A stretch of 64,000 nt of DNA from Ferruginibacter sp. (GTDB taxonomy: Bacteria > Bacteroidota > Bacteroidia > Chitinophagales > Chitinophagaceae), in NCBI GenBank assembly GCA_028288705.1, contig JAQBNH010000006.1:62001-126000 (forward strand), in the 5' to 3' direction. Positions 34,677 through 44,545 of this stretch are shown here, in pieces; within the stretch, counting starts at the first letter, position 1, and every line of letters begins with the position of its first letter. A program made the position numbers and the translations under genes. The notes beneath the pieces were generated by a model, which saw only the letters and a list, made by a program, of their open reading frames with translations, searched no databases and had not been told where the DNA came from.

Positions 34677-35498
34677 ATGACGGATAACAAACCATATGAT
34701 GGCTGGCGAAAAAAATTACACACCGTCATTTTTGAATCGAACACACCAGCCGGTAAAGCGTTTGATTCGATCCTCCTCGTTCTCATTATTCTCAGCATCA
34801 TCGCCGTCATGCTAGACAGCGTGGAATCTCTGCACGCAAAATATGGGCAATTGTTTTTTATCCTGGAATGGATTTTCACCATCATTTTTTCTATTGAATA
34901 TATTTTAAGGCTGATCACGGTAACAAACCCGTTACGCTACTCCTTAAGTTTTTTAGGACTGATAGATTTGCTGGCGATCATCCCCATGTATCTCAGCATT
35001 ATTCTGGTAGGTGCCCAATCGTTGCTGGTGTTACGTGCTTTACGCCTGCTCCGGATCTTTCGGATATTCAAGCTCACGCATTTTATTTCGGAAATGGAAT
35101 TTTTAGGCATGGCCTTAAAGACCAGCCTTAAAAAAATCAGCATTTTTATGATGGCTGTTTTAATGATCGTCATCATCCTCGGGTCGCTCATGTACATCAT
35201 CGAACATCGTGCGAATGGCTTTACGTCTATCCCCGACAGTATTTATTGGGCGATCGTAACCATCACCACTGTTGGTTACGGCGACATCTCTCCTATTACT
35301 CCACTCGGGAAATTTGTGGCCAGTATCATTATGTTGTTGGGGTACGGAATCATCGCTGTTCCTACCGGCATAATCACAACAGAAATGGCCATGGCTGCCC
35401 GTACTAAAAATCAACTTCACGAAGCCTGCCCGGGTTGTGGTAAGGAAGGCCATGATGCGGATGCGCAATTTTGCAAGTTCTGCGGAACGAGATTGTAA
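34677..35498 (+). CDS. Voltage-gated-type potassium channel with C-terminal zinc ribbon
   Basis: A 273-residue six-helix channel subunit. S4 carries regularly spaced Arg residues (LRALRLLRIFRIFKL, about 118-132), and the selectivity filter is TTVGYGD (about 195-201), specific for potassium. S6 follows (ASIIMLLGYGIIAVPTGIIT). After S6 comes a short tail with two Cys pairs, CPGC and CKFC, forming a zinc-ribbon motif in the last 30 residues. The zinc ribbon is an unusual cytoplasmic appendage and may tetramerise, gate or sense redox or metal; that is inference. Its stop abuts the convergent barrel gene. Confidence 0.92.
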   Translation: MTDNKPYDGWRKKLHTVIFESNTPAGKAFDSILLVLIILSIIAVMLDSVESLHAKYGQLFFILEWIFTIIFSIEYILRLITVTNPLRYSLSFLGLIDLLAIIPMYLSIILVGAQSLLVLRALRLLRIFRIFKLTHFISEMEFLGMALKTSLKKISIFMMAVLMIVIILGSLMYIIEHRANGFTSIPDSIYWAIVTITTVGYGDISPITPLGKFVASIIMLLGYGIIAVPTGIITTEMAMAARTKNQLHEACPGCGKEGHDADAQFCKFCGTRL

Positions 35499-37940
35499 TT
35501 ATTGGGCCCGCTGCCGCTCTTCTTCTGAAGCGGTTGTTCTTTTCCTTGCAGCCTGCACTTTATTGTTCCCGAACCGGTAACTGAAGCTCAGGTTCGCCAC
35601 CCGGGATTCTCGGTAAGCATGCCATTTTTCGATATAGTTATCATAAGTAATGACGGCCTTCGGAAGATTCGTCCAAAAAATATCAGAGATATTAAAACGC
35701 AACGTGCCTTTATTTTTCAAGATTGTTTTTTGAGTACCTGCACCCAGGCCCCATTGCGGCTCCGAAACCATAAAACCATACTGCCCGCCCGAATTAAAGT
35801 TCGCATTCAACTCTGCCGACCAGCCTCTTTTGAAATTGAAATTGTTGCTCACGCGGATATCCGCCGCAGGCTTCCCGTTGCTTAAATTCGTCGTGCCCAG
35901 TTGTCCATTAAATTGTTGAAAGTAGATATCAGCATTGGTAAGCATCGTCCACCATTTACTTATTTTCATAGGGGCGGAAATTGAGAGCCCGACATAATCC
36001 GACGAACTTAGATTTACAGGAATTTGAACGGTTACGTTCGAATCTGCAACGGTTGCTATATTCGGGAACACTTCGGAAAACCTCGCGATGGCAATGTTCT
36101 GGTCGTTCCTGGTATGACTATAACTTAGCGAGAAATTATAACTCTTTACGGTGTAGCTCATTTCGTAAGCCCAGGTAAATTGAGGTAACAATCCGGGCCG
36201 GCCAGTTGAGTAAGTCGTTACATCAATCAGGAAGAGAAACGGATTTAACTGCGAATAACCAGGGCGATCGATTCTTTTGCTAACAGAAAATCCCACTGTT
36301 TTTTCATCGCCTAACTTGTAATTGATAAATGCAGTTGGAAACAATTTGACATAACCTGAATCGAATTTTACATTCCCAATCTTTTGCTCTGTACTAATAT
36401 TTGTTTGTTCGCCGCGTAAGCCAAATTGCAGATCGAATTTTTTATACGTCGTAAAGAAATTAATGTAAGCCGCATTGTTATTTTCCTTGTATAAAAAATG
36501 GTTGGTTTTGTTGACATCATTTTGCGGGCTGCCCGTACTTACATCTGTAAATAAAGCATCATTATCGGACGACACAAAGCTTGTTTTAAAACCGGCTTCC
36601 CACCTACTGCCTTTTCCTAGCGGGTTTACGTAATCAACCTTAACTGTTTTAAAATTCAGCCTTCCATCCTGGTCGCCATTCAAAGTATAGGAAGGCTTCA
36701 GCATGCTTCCATCCAGGCGGTAGTATTGTGTTGTGTTGAAAGTAAGCGAAGCTGAGCGATATGCGCCGTAATCCAGGTCGGCCGTGAGTTCGCGGCCTGC
36801 GCTGTCGAAGCGATGTTTAAAATTAATATTAGCCACCATATTTTTTCCGTGATCATTATTTCCCGCAAAAGATGCGAAGGTACTCGTGGGCATACTATTT
36901 GGATCTACCACAATAGAACGGTTATCATTCTTCCTTGTGTAATGGTTGAAATTTGTATTCAGCACAAATCCAACAATCGTTTTAGCAGAGGGAAAAAAAT
37001 CAATTCCTAATCTTCCCGTATGGCTGTTTACCGGCGACTTTGAATAATTGTCTTTCAGATCACCGCCATTATAAATACCATCTTCATAAAAATTTCTGTC
37101 GAGGAACAAATGGTTTAAACCAACACGATAGGCATAATTATAACTGCCAAACATATTTACCTTTTTATTCCGGTAATTAAAACCGGCGCCAGTATTGAAC
37201 TTTGGATAAACACCTTGCCCGTAGCCAATGTTGAAAGTGCCGTTCACCCCCAGGCGCTGATCTTTTTTCATGCGAATATCAATAATCCCCGAGTTTCCTG
37301 CAGCATCATATTTAGCGGAAGGATTTGTGATAATATCAATCCTCTCCAGTGCAGCGGACGGAAGGCTCCGTAAATAATTTGCCAGGTCTGAACCCGTCAT
37401 TGCTGTCGGTTTTCCATCAATCATAATAATCACGCCCGATTTGCCGCGCAGGCTCACAAGGTCGTTCTGATCAATATTCACACCCGGTGATTTTTCGAGG
37501 ATCTCCATCGCGGAACTCCCGCTGCTGAGGATGCTGTTGTCAACATTTACCACGATGCGGTCAGACAATTTTTGAATGAATGGCTTCCTTGCAGTGACGG
37601 TTACTGTTCCGAGTTGTTTGCCGGAATCCTTCATCATAATTTTTATCGCCTGATTATTTTCTGCCTGTGCAAAAACCGCGGAAACTGTTTGTTCATAATC
37701 CAGCAATGAAGCTTTTGCAAAATAATTTCCCGCGCGTAATCGCTGAAACTCAGCTACGCCGTCTTTACCAGTAATAGCAGTACGAACCAGTACACTATCA
37801 GTGGCGCGGTGGAGTGTGATGGTCACATTTTCCAACAGATTTTTGTTAGCATCCGTAACAATGATTTTTGTAAGACTTTCGATAGGTTGTGCAACGGCAC
37901 TTAATTGTAATCCAATAAATAAAAGCAGTAAAATTCTCAT
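35499..37940 (-). CDS. Outer-membrane beta-barrel protein (TonB-dependent-receptor-like)
   Basis: About 813 residues: signal peptide (MRILLLLFIGLQLSAVAQ), a carboxypeptidase-regulatory-like beta domain (about 20-105), a plug-like domain (VTVTARKPFIQKLSDRIVVNVD, SGSSAMEILEKSPGVNID, RIDIITNPSAKYDAAGNSGIIDI) and a C-terminal barrel of about 550 residues rich in aromatic-ended strands. This matches the outer-membrane beta-barrel family PF14905. The ATG at 37961 is also possible; 37940 gives the cleaner signal peptide. Ligand unknown. No SusD partner is adjacent. It ends exactly next to the convergent channel gene. Confidence 0.9.
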   Translation of the reverse strand: MRILLLLFIGLQLSAVAQPIESLTKIIVTDANKNLLENVTITLHRATDSVLVRTAITGKDGVAEFQRLRAGNYFAKASLLDYEQTVSAVFAQAENNQAIKIMMKDSGKQLGTVTVTARKPFIQKLSDRIVVNVDNSILSSGSSAMEILEKSPGVNIDQNDLVSLRGKSGVIIMIDGKPTAMTGSDLANYLRSLPSAALERIDIITNPSAKYDAAGNSGIIDIRMKKDQRLGVNGTFNIGYGQGVYPKFNTGAGFNYRNKKVNMFGSYNYAYRVGLNHLFLDRNFYEDGIYNGGDLKDNYSKSPVNSHTGRLGIDFFPSAKTIVGFVLNTNFNHYTRKNDNRSIVVDPNSMPTSTFASFAGNNDHGKNMVANINFKHRFDSAGRELTADLDYGAYRSASLTFNTTQYYRLDGSMLKPSYTLNGDQDGRLNFKTVKVDYVNPLGKGSRWEAGFKTSFVSSDNDALFTDVSTGSPQNDVNKTNHFLYKENNNAAYINFFTTYKKFDLQFGLRGEQTNISTEQKIGNVKFDSGYVKLFPTAFINYKLGDEKTVGFSVSKRIDRPGYSQLNPFLFLIDVTTYSTGRPGLLPQFTWAYEMSYTVKSYNFSLSYSHTRNDQNIAIARFSEVFPNIATVADSNVTVQIPVNLSSSDYVGLSISAPMKISKWWTMLTNADIYFQQFNGQLGTTNLSNGKPAADIRVSNNFNFKRGWSAELNANFNSGGQYGFMVSEPQWGLGAGTQKTILKNKGTLRFNISDIFWTNLPKAVITYDNYIEKWHAYRESRVANLSFSYRFGNNKVQAARKRTTASEEERQRAQ

Positions 37941-38121
37941 GGCGTTTGTTTTCAATCGCAAAAATGGCTACAAAACGAATTTGTTCGTAGAGAACTTATA
38001 CCAACTGCTTTATCTGCTAGATGAATGGAATTTACCAGACAGCAGCTTGTCTGATTTTTACATCGGCCTTTGTGGCAAAAAAAAATGCGGACATACGTCC
38101 GCATGAAGAAATTATCGCCGT

Positions 38122-40296
38122 TTATTTTGCGCCGGGCGGGCAATTCTTTCGCAGATAGTTTGTGTACAATGTACTCAAATGTTTCCAGGTGCCTTCGCCT
38201 TCACTGATATTGTGCGTGCGGTTTGGATATGCCATAAACTGGAATTGTTTATTGTACTTAATTAAAGCGTTTAGCAATACTTCTGCATTACTGTAGTGCA
38301 CATTATCGTCGCCGGTACCATGGATGTATAATAAGTTTCCTTTCAGTCCCTGGACATTATTTATCGGAGAACCTTTGATAAAGTCTTCCCGATTTTCCTG
38401 CGGCAACCCCATATATCTTTCCTGGTAGATATTATCATAGAACAATTGATTGCCCACGGCTGCAATCGCGATACCTGTTTTAAACATATCGGGGTAAGTG
38501 AAGAGCAAGTTTAATGTGGAGGAACCACCGCCACTCCATCCCCACACGGCAACACGGTCTTTGTCAACATAGGATTTTTCAAGGATTTTTTTCGCACCCA
38601 TGGCCATATCACGAATGTTGATCGTACCGATCTTCCGGTAGATCGCTTTACGCCATGCAGCCCCTTTTAATGCCGGTGTTCCGCGATTATCAATGGCCGC
38701 CTGGATATACCCGTCAGCCGCCATGTCCCCATCGTATAAAAAACTATTGTGGTTTCCATACTCGTCGGCCGTTGTTGTTGCTGCAGGTTCGCCATACACA
38801 GTAAACACGATCGGATATTTTTTATTTGGATCAAAATTTTTAGGCTTGGTGATCCAGGCATCCAGCACCACATTATCTTCTGTTGTGAGTTGCAAATATT
38901 CAACATTGATATTTGCATCGGTCTTGATGGTGCTCGCAATACTTTTAGCCGCATTCATCGGGCGGTTATCTGGTAACGTTACCCATTCTGTTACCGGAGG
39001 CGTATTGTGGTTGCTAAAACTATGACGCGCAATTTTGCCATTCGGTGAGATCATATAATTGTGGGTGCCTTTCAATGTGGCAGCACTTACGATTTCGGCC
39101 TCGTCTTTTCCTGTTGGATTGATGCGGACACGATACAGGTATAATTGCGTGGCATTGTAAGGCGACGCAGTGAAATAAATATAATTATTCGCTTCATCCA
39201 CTGCATTAATTTTACCGATATCATAATTTCCCTTCGTTAATAAGGTGGCTGTTTTACCGTCACGGCTGATCTTGTAAATATGACGCCAGCCATCTTTTTC
39301 TGTCACCCATAAAAAATCCTGCCCTTTATTCACCCAGTTCCAGCCGGCGGGGTTTTCTGTATTCAGGTCAACCCATGCCTCATCATTTTCTGCCCAGAAA
39401 GTTGTGCTGCTACCATCACTCGCTTTACAGTATATCAATTTCGATTCCTGTTGTTTCCGATCCAGTTGCTGTATAACGAGTTCATTCGGCCCACTCCATT
39501 CCATCCGTGGAATGTAGTGTTGCTGCGGATCGCCGTCGATCTTCATCCATTTGATCAATCCATTATTTACCGTTACCACACCAATCCTAACCGGGGACGG
39601 GGCTTCACCAACTTTTGGATATTCTACAGGGATCACCTGCGAATAATTTGAATCGGTTGTGTTCAGCATAAAATAATCACGGATCTTGGTGGCATCTACC
39701 TGCCAGAAAGCGATCTGCTTACCATCAGGGCTCCACCGGAAACCATCGCGGCAACCAAACTCTTCTTCATACACCCAGTCGAAGGTGCCGTTGATCAGTT
39801 TGCGTGTGCCGTCATTTGTAAGCTTCCGGATCTGTCCGCCATTCACATCTTCCACATAAATATTATGCCCGCTTACATAAGCCACATAACGACTGTCGGG
39901 AGAAAATTTAGCAAACATTAATGATTGCGCGGGCAAACCTTTTCCCAACTGCGTGAGTTGATTTCCTGCAAGGTTCAACACCCAATAATCGCCTCTTGTA
40001 TTATAACGCCATACTTTAGCGGTATTGGTGAACAATAGCATTTTGTTTTTATCGGCGCTGTAATCAAATGATTGCAGGCGAAGTGCAGCAGTCGCTCCTG
40101 CAGGTGTGAGCTGTTCTTTTTTTACCAGCACGGTTTCTGCATCAGTCTTTGGATCAACACGTACGAGGCCGCCATCTTTACTCCGGATAAACGCCGTACC
40201 ATCGGGTGTCCATGTGATTCCCCGGCCTTGCGAAAATCCAGCCTGCACCGCAAAGAGAAAACAAACTACCAGGATCTTATTTTTCCAATTCATCAT
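38122..40296 (-). CDS. S9 family peptidase (dipeptidyl peptidase IV-like)
   Basis: A 724-residue exported serine peptidase. After a signal peptide (VVCFLFAVQAGFSQ) comes a beta-propeller domain of about 450 residues (DPP IV N-terminal type, including DWVYEEEF near residue 170, the glutamate segment that anchors the substrate N-terminus). The C-terminal alpha/beta hydrolase has the nucleophile in GWSGGGSS (Ser about 588), Asp in GTGDDNVH (about 663) and His in NRTHNIS (about 695). It removes dipeptides, typically after Pro, in the periplasm. Single gene. Confidence 0.95.
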   Translation of the reverse strand: MMNWKNKILVVCFLFAVQAGFSQGRGITWTPDGTAFIRSKDGGLVRVDPKTDAETVLVKKEQLTPAGATAALRLQSFDYSADKNKMLLFTNTAKVWRYNTRGDYWVLNLAGNQLTQLGKGLPAQSLMFAKFSPDSRYVAYVSGHNIYVEDVNGGQIRKLTNDGTRKLINGTFDWVYEEEFGCRDGFRWSPDGKQIAFWQVDATKIRDYFMLNTTDSNYSQVIPVEYPKVGEAPSPVRIGVVTVNNGLIKWMKIDGDPQQHYIPRMEWSGPNELVIQQLDRKQQESKLIYCKASDGSSTTFWAENDEAWVDLNTENPAGWNWVNKGQDFLWVTEKDGWRHIYKISRDGKTATLLTKGNYDIGKINAVDEANNYIYFTASPYNATQLYLYRVRINPTGKDEAEIVSAATLKGTHNYMISPNGKIARHSFSNHNTPPVTEWVTLPDNRPMNAAKSIASTIKTDANINVEYLQLTTEDNVVLDAWITKPKNFDPNKKYPIVFTVYGEPAATTTADEYGNHNSFLYDGDMAADGYIQAAIDNRGTPALKGAAWRKAIYRKIGTINIRDMAMGAKKILEKSYVDKDRVAVWGWSGGGSSTLNLLFTYPDMFKTGIAIAAVGNQLFYDNIYQERYMGLPQENREDFIKGSPINNVQGLKGNLLYIHGTGDDNVHYSNAEVLLNALIKYNKQFQFMAYPNRTHNISEGEGTWKHLSTLYTNYLRKNCPPGAK

Positions 40297-40366
40297 ATGA
40301 AACTATTTTGAACTAAAATTAAGTAAATACTACTGCTCAGCCCCACCATTGCTGTAAAAAGAACTA

Positions 40367-40374
40367 TAATTTTG
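40367..40374 (+). promoter_or_regulatory. -7 promoter element (TAATTTTG) of the S4-domain gene
   Basis: Exact TAnnTTTG match ending 18 bases before the ATG at 40393. It supports that ATG over the upstream in-frame codon at 40372, which would fall in the promoter. Confidence 0.55.
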
Positions 40375-40392
40375 CATTGGAAACATTTCGGC

Positions 40393-40776
40393 ATGGAAAA
40401 AGAAAAATTACGGCTTGATAAATATCTCTGGAGTATTCGTCTTTTTAAAACCCGTAGCCTTGCGTCCGACGCATGCGACAAAGGAAAAGTAAAGTACCAG
40501 GGCAATTCTGCGAAGCCTTCCAAAACTGTGGCCGTGAACGATGAATACGAGGTACGCACTGAGGCAAAGAAATGGCTGATAAAAGTTACGGGCCTGTTAC
40601 ATAACCGTGTTCAATATGCAGAGGCGGTAAAATATTACCTGGACATTACCCCGGAAGAAGAGAATGACCGTATCAGGTTCCAGGCCGCCGCATTCCATAC
40701 GGGCAAAAGGCTGAGTAAAGTTGGACGACCAACAAAAAAACAACAACGCGATCTCGACGGCTTTATGAACGACTAG
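40393..40776 (+). CDS. S4-domain RNA-binding protein (Hsp15-like)
   Basis: A 127-residue cytoplasmic protein with an N-terminal S4 RNA-binding domain (LRLDKYLWSIRLFKTRSLASDACDKGKV) and a basic C-terminal tail (RLSKVGRPTKKQQRD). This layout is that of Hsp15, which binds stalled 50S subunits carrying nascent chains. I chose the ATG at 40393 for the family-like start and the -7 element. It lies 16 bases upstream of trmD, so both may be co-transcribed, linking ribosome-related functions. Confidence 0.9.
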   Translation: MEKEKLRLDKYLWSIRLFKTRSLASDACDKGKVKYQGNSAKPSKTVAVNDEYEVRTEAKKWLIKVTGLLHNRVQYAEAVKYYLDITPEEENDRIRFQAAAFHTGKRLSKVGRPTKKQQRDLDGFMND

Positions 40777-40791
40777 CGCCAAAAAAATATT

Positions 40792-41472
40792 ATGCAAATA
40801 GATATTATCAGTGTTGTGCCCGGGTTGTTGGAATCGCCGTTTGCTCATTCCATCATGAAACGGGCAAACGATAAAGGATTGTTGCAGGTAAATGTGATCA
40901 ATCTCCGCGATCATACTACTTACTCCCGCGCCCAGGTGGATGATTATCCTTTTGGCGGTGGCGCCGGAATGGTGATGATGATAGAACCCCTCGTAAACGC
41001 AATCGAAAGTCTGCAGGCGAAAACAACCTATGATGAGATCATCTTCCTCACGCCCGATGGAAAAACTTTTGACCAGAAAATGGCGAACCAGCTTTCGCTG
41101 CAACAAAACCTGTTACTTATTTGCGGGCATTACAAAGGCATTGATCAGCGCGTGCGTGATCATTTTATCACAAAAGAAATTTCTATCGGCGATTATGTAC
41201 TGAGCGGCGGAGAACTGGCAGCAGCAGTGCTTACAGATGCTATAGGCCGGTTATTGCCCGGCGTTTTGAATGATGAAACTTCAGCGCTGTCAGATTCTTT
41301 CCAGGATAATTTACTGGCACCGCCGGTGTACAGCAGGCCGGAAACATTTCGAGGCTGGAAAGTTCCGGAAGTGCTGCTCAGCGGTAACCACAAACTCATC
41401 GACAACTGGCGCCACGATCAATCTGTTTTAAGAACCCAGGAAAGGCGGCCCGATCTGTTACAGGAAGATTAA
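40792..41472 (+). CDS. trmD: tRNA (guanine-N1)-methyltransferase
   Basis: A 226-residue SPOUT-class enzyme that methylates G37 next to the anticodon. The deep trefoil knot region is present: [17 protein letters not shown] and [27 protein letters not shown]. The early [14 protein letters not shown] is also conserved. The first residues [17 protein letters not shown] fit the family start. It shares an operon with the S4 protein upstream and possibly adenine deaminase downstream. Confidence 0.97.
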   Translation: MQIDIISVVPGLLESPFAHSIMKRANDKGLLQVNVINLRDHTTYSRAQVDDYPFGGGAGMVMMIEPLVNAIESLQAKTTYDEIIFLTPDGKTFDQKMANQLSLQQNLLLICGHYKGIDQRVRDHFITKEISIGDYVLSGGELAAAVLTDAIGRLLPGVLNDETSALSDSFQDNLLAPPVYSRPETFRGWKVPEVLLSGNHKLIDNWRHDQSVLRTQERRPDLLQED

Positions 41473-41506
41473 CGGCTCCAATTTTTACAACGACTAAGTT
41501 TACATT

Positions 41507-43138
41507 ATGGATAATATTACCATTACCGGGAATATCATTGACATTCTGCAGCGCAGAATATTTTTTGGCGCAGTGGAGATAGAGGGAGGCAAGGTGAAGC
41601 AAATCCGCGAAGATGCTGCCGAGCAACTGGGTCAGCCTTATATAAGTCCGGGTTTTATCGACAGCCATGTGCATGTGGAAAGCAGTATGCTGATCCCTGC
41701 TGAGTTCGCTAAACTTGCAGTGGTACATGGCACCACCGGCACAATAAGTGATCCCCACGAAATAGCGAATGTTTGTGGCGTAGATGGTGTCGAATTCATG
41801 ATCGAGAATGGCAAAACCGTACCCTTCAAATTTCATTTTGGTGCGCCAAGCTGCGTGCCTGCCACATCTTTTGAAACCGCAGGTGCGGCATTGGATGCAG
41901 TTGCTGTAGAAGCATTACTGGCAAGACCGGAGATCAATTATCTCAGCGAGATGATGAACTTTCCAGGCGTATTACAGCATGATGAGGAAGTGATGAAAAA
42001 GATTGCTGCTGCAAAAAAATATAACAAGCCGGTTGATGGACATGCGCCGGGCCTGATGGGCGATGATGCCAAAAAATATATCGGCGCAGGCATCAGCACA
42101 GATCATGAATGTTTCACTGCGGAAGAAGCGTTGGAGAAATTACAATACGGCATGAAGATCCTGATACGGGAAGGAAGTGCTGCAAAAAATTTCGAGGCAT
42201 TGATCGGACTTGTGGAAGAGCATTACGAAAATATGATGTTTTGCAGTGATGATAAACATCCCGATAGCCTGGCCGCAGGACACATAAATGTGTTGTGCGC
42301 ACGGGCAGTGGCAAAAGGGATTGATATTTTCAAAATTCTACAGGTGGCCTGCATCAATCCCGTGCTGCATTACAAGATGCGCAATGGCATAATGAATATC
42401 GGCGATCCTGCAGATTGCATCGTGATAAAAGATCTGCAAAAATTTGAAGTGGTTCAGACTTATATCGACGGAATTCTTGTTGCAGAGAGCGGTAGATCGA
42501 ATATTCAAACCGGCATTTCCGCCATTATCAACCAATTTAATTGCGCCGGGAAATTAGTTTCCGACTTTATCATCCCGGATGATGGCCAACAGGAGATCCC
42601 TGTAATTGAAGCGCTGGATGGACAACTGATCACCAACAAACTCATGATGAAACCACTTATTGAAAATGGTCTCCAGGTTAGTGATCCATCACGTGACATG
42701 TTAAAGATCGTTGTCGTGAACCGTTACCATGATGCCCCGATTGCAAAAGCATTTATAAAAAACACAGGATTAACTACCGGTGCCATGGCTTCGTCCGTGG
42801 CGCATGACAGTCATAATATCGTTGCCGTGGGAACCGATGATGAAAGTCTTTGCCAGGCAGTAAACCTTGTGATACGTCAGCAAGGTGGTGTGAGCGCCGT
42901 GGGGAAAGGTAAAGAAATGATCCTGGCTTTACCAGTTGCGGGATTGATGAGTAATGCAGATGGTTATAAAGTTTCTGCAGATTATACCGCGATCGACTTG
43001 TTTACAAAAGCGGAATTGGGCAGTACCTTATCGGCACCATTCATGACCTTGTCTTTTATGGCTTTGCTGGTAATTCCGCATGTTAAACTGAGTGACAAAG
43101 GATTGTTCGATGGAGATCATTTCCGCTTCTTTGATTAA
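41507..43138 (+). CDS. ade: Adenine deaminase
   Basis: A 543-residue amidohydrolase that converts adenine to hypoxanthine and ammonia. The metal-binding [10 protein letters not shown] (about residues 49-58), the following [26 protein letters not shown], and ISTDHECFT mark the adenine deaminase branch (two-metal TIM barrel). The C-terminal domain is complete, including [14 protein letters not shown]. Together with upp and the deoxynucleoside kinase it contributes to nucleobase salvage. The end overlaps the convergent lipoprotein gene by four bases. Confidence 0.95.
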   Translation: MDNITITGNIIDILQRRIFFGAVEIEGGKVKQIREDAAEQLGQPYISPGFIDSHVHVESSMLIPAEFAKLAVVHGTTGTISDPHEIANVCGVDGVEFMIENGKTVPFKFHFGAPSCVPATSFETAGAALDAVAVEALLARPEINYLSEMMNFPGVLQHDEEVMKKIAAAKKYNKPVDGHAPGLMGDDAKKYIGAGISTDHECFTAEEALEKLQYGMKILIREGSAAKNFEALIGLVEEHYENMMFCSDDKHPDSLAAGHINVLCARAVAKGIDIFKILQVACINPVLHYKMRNGIMNIGDPADCIVIKDLQKFEVVQTYIDGILVAESGRSNIQTGISAIINQFNCAGKLVSDFIIPDDGQQEIPVIEALDGQLITNKLMMKPLIENGLQVSDPSRDMLKIVVVNRYHDAPIAKAFIKNTGLTTGAMASSVAHDSHNIVAVGTDDESLCQAVNLVIRQQGGVSAVGKGKEMILALPVAGLMSNADGYKVSADYTAIDLFTKAELGSTLSAPFMTLSFMALLVIPHVKLSDKGLFDGDHFRFFD

Positions 43139-43557
43139 TATTTTGCAGCGATAACAACCATCGCCACACTATCGGTTCCCTTTGGTGCAAAGTATTTCGA
43201 TTTAAAAGTCTTACTGCCGCCTGGTTGTACAGACTCATAAATTACTTCATGATCTTCTTCCAGTAAGGCGCCCGTTTTACTGTAAAAACTTAGTTTAACA
43301 TCAATGTCTTTGTAGGTGATAATCTTCGCACTGTTGATCAGTTTGCCGTTTATGACGGTTTGGCCAAGGATATTGCGTTTGTTATTTCCACTCACAGTAA
43401 GGAAGCGGGCTGGTTTTTCCTTTTCCACATCAGACAACGACACTTTACCTTTTTCGTATTTATCTGTTGATTTTATTTCATACTCTTTGGAATCATCGCA
43501 TGAAGTTGCCATGAATGCCATGCTCAAAAATAAAATAAGGATGTTCCTGCTTTTCAT
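43135..43557 (-). CDS. Predicted lipoprotein, 140 aa
   Basis: The leader [20 protein letters not shown] ends in a lipobox (ATSC), after which Asp-Asp follows. The mature part of about 120 residues is a beta-rich domain with [27 protein letters not shown], compatible with a small Ig-like fold. I do not recognise a named family. Residues after the Cys are Asp, which in some Gram-negatives favours inner-membrane retention, though rules in Bacteroidota differ. Convergent with adenine deaminase, sharing four bases. Confidence 0.78.
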   Translation of the reverse strand: MKSRNILILFLSMAFMATSCDDSKEYEIKSTDKYEKGKVSLSDVEKEKPARFLTVSGNNKRNILGQTVINGKLINSAKIITYKDIDVKLSFYSKTGALLEEDHEVIYESVQPGGSKTFKSKYFAPKGTDSVAMVVIAAKY

Positions 43558-43708
43558 AAACGTTTGTTTGTGGCTGATTTAAAAGACTGATCAAAAATAG
43601 AGTATCCCGCAGGATTTTATTATAGATTTGCCGAACGGGAACAACAACTTTAACGAATCGTTGCCACCATCAAGATAAGCCTTCTGACTGGCTTATAAAA
43701 AATTGCAC

Positions 43709-44359
43709 ATGGTACATAATTTAAGTAAAGATCATTCGCTCGTAAGCAATTGGGTTGGGGAATTAAGAAATGTAGATGTTCAGCAGGACCGCATGCGTTT
43801 CCGCCGCAACCTCGAAAGGATTGCTGAAGTGATTGGGTACGAGATCAGCAAACAGTTAGAAACGGAAGACCGTGAGATCACAACCCCGATGGGGGTTTCC
43901 ACATGTAAGATGCTCAAGGATCAGCCTGTCTTGGCAACGATCTTACGCGCCGGCCTTGCCATGCATAACGGGCTGCTGAGTTATTTCGATCGGGCTGATA
44001 ATGCCTTTTTAAGTGCCTATCGTAAGCATCATGCCGATGGTTCTTTCGAGATCAGCCTGGAATATATGAGTTGCCCTGAAATTGATGGCCGTGTGGTGAT
44101 CATCAGCGACCCGATGCTGGCCACAGGATCTTCCCTGGTGAAAGCTATCCAGTATTTAAAAGAAGAAGGAACGATCAAAGAATTACACATTGTTTGTGCG
44201 ATTGCCTGCAGCGTGGGGATTGAATTTGTTCGCCGTGCGGAGCCTAAAGCCATCATCTGGTGCGGAGATATCGATGATGAACTAACGGCAAAAGGTTATA
44301 TCGTTCCCGGCCTTGGAGATGCCGGAGACCTGGCCTATGGGGCGAAAATGCAAAACTAG
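43709..44359 (+). CDS. upp: Uracil phosphoribosyltransferase
   Basis: A 216-residue pyrimidine-salvage enzyme forming UMP from uracil and phosphoribosyl diphosphate. The PRPP-binding motif VVIISDPMLATGSSL (about residues 130-145) and the uracil-binding C-terminus IDDELTAKGYIVPGLGDAGDLAYG are clear. The frame is open from a TTG at 43703, but ATG at 43709 is preferred. A single gene with its own upstream region. Confidence 0.96.
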   Translation: MVHNLSKDHSLVSNWVGELRNVDVQQDRMRFRRNLERIAEVIGYEISKQLETEDREITTPMGVSTCKMLKDQPVLATILRAGLAMHNGLLSYFDRADNAFLSAYRKHHADGSFEISLEYMSCPEIDGRVVIISDPMLATGSSLVKAIQYLKEEGTIKELHIVCAIACSVGIEFVRRAEPKAIIWCGDIDDELTAKGYIVPGLGDAGDLAYGAKMQN

Positions 44360-44525
44360 TCCCTGGCTGCGGCTTTAAGTTCTCTTAAACGATTGGCTTT
44401 CAGCGTGTACACATCACCGGGTTCGTGGAGGTTTTCTCCTTCGCCTGTGTTTAAAACTTTATGCCCGCCGCTTGTAAAAAGCCGTTTATGAAGATGCAGC
44501 TTTTTGCGGCATTTCCTTATCTTTA
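44356..44525 (-). pseudogene. Possible gene remnant, no start codon
   Basis: A minus-strand frame of about 56 codons that ends in LHEPGDVYTLKANRLRELKAAARD and contains FTSGGHKVLNTGEG. It reads like the C-terminal part of a soluble protein, and its TAG stop shares the palindrome ACTAGT with the upp stop. The frame is closed upstream by a stop at about 44530 and contains no ATG, GTG or TTG, so it is more likely a decayed fragment or chance than a working gene. Confidence 0.3.
44518..44525 (+). promoter_or_regulatory. -7-like element (TATCTTTA) of the PorP/SprF gene
   Basis: Matches TAnnTTTG at seven of eight positions and lies 20 bases before the chosen ATG at 44546. Confidence 0.5.
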
Positions 44526-44545
44526 ATGCCTAGACAAGATTGATA

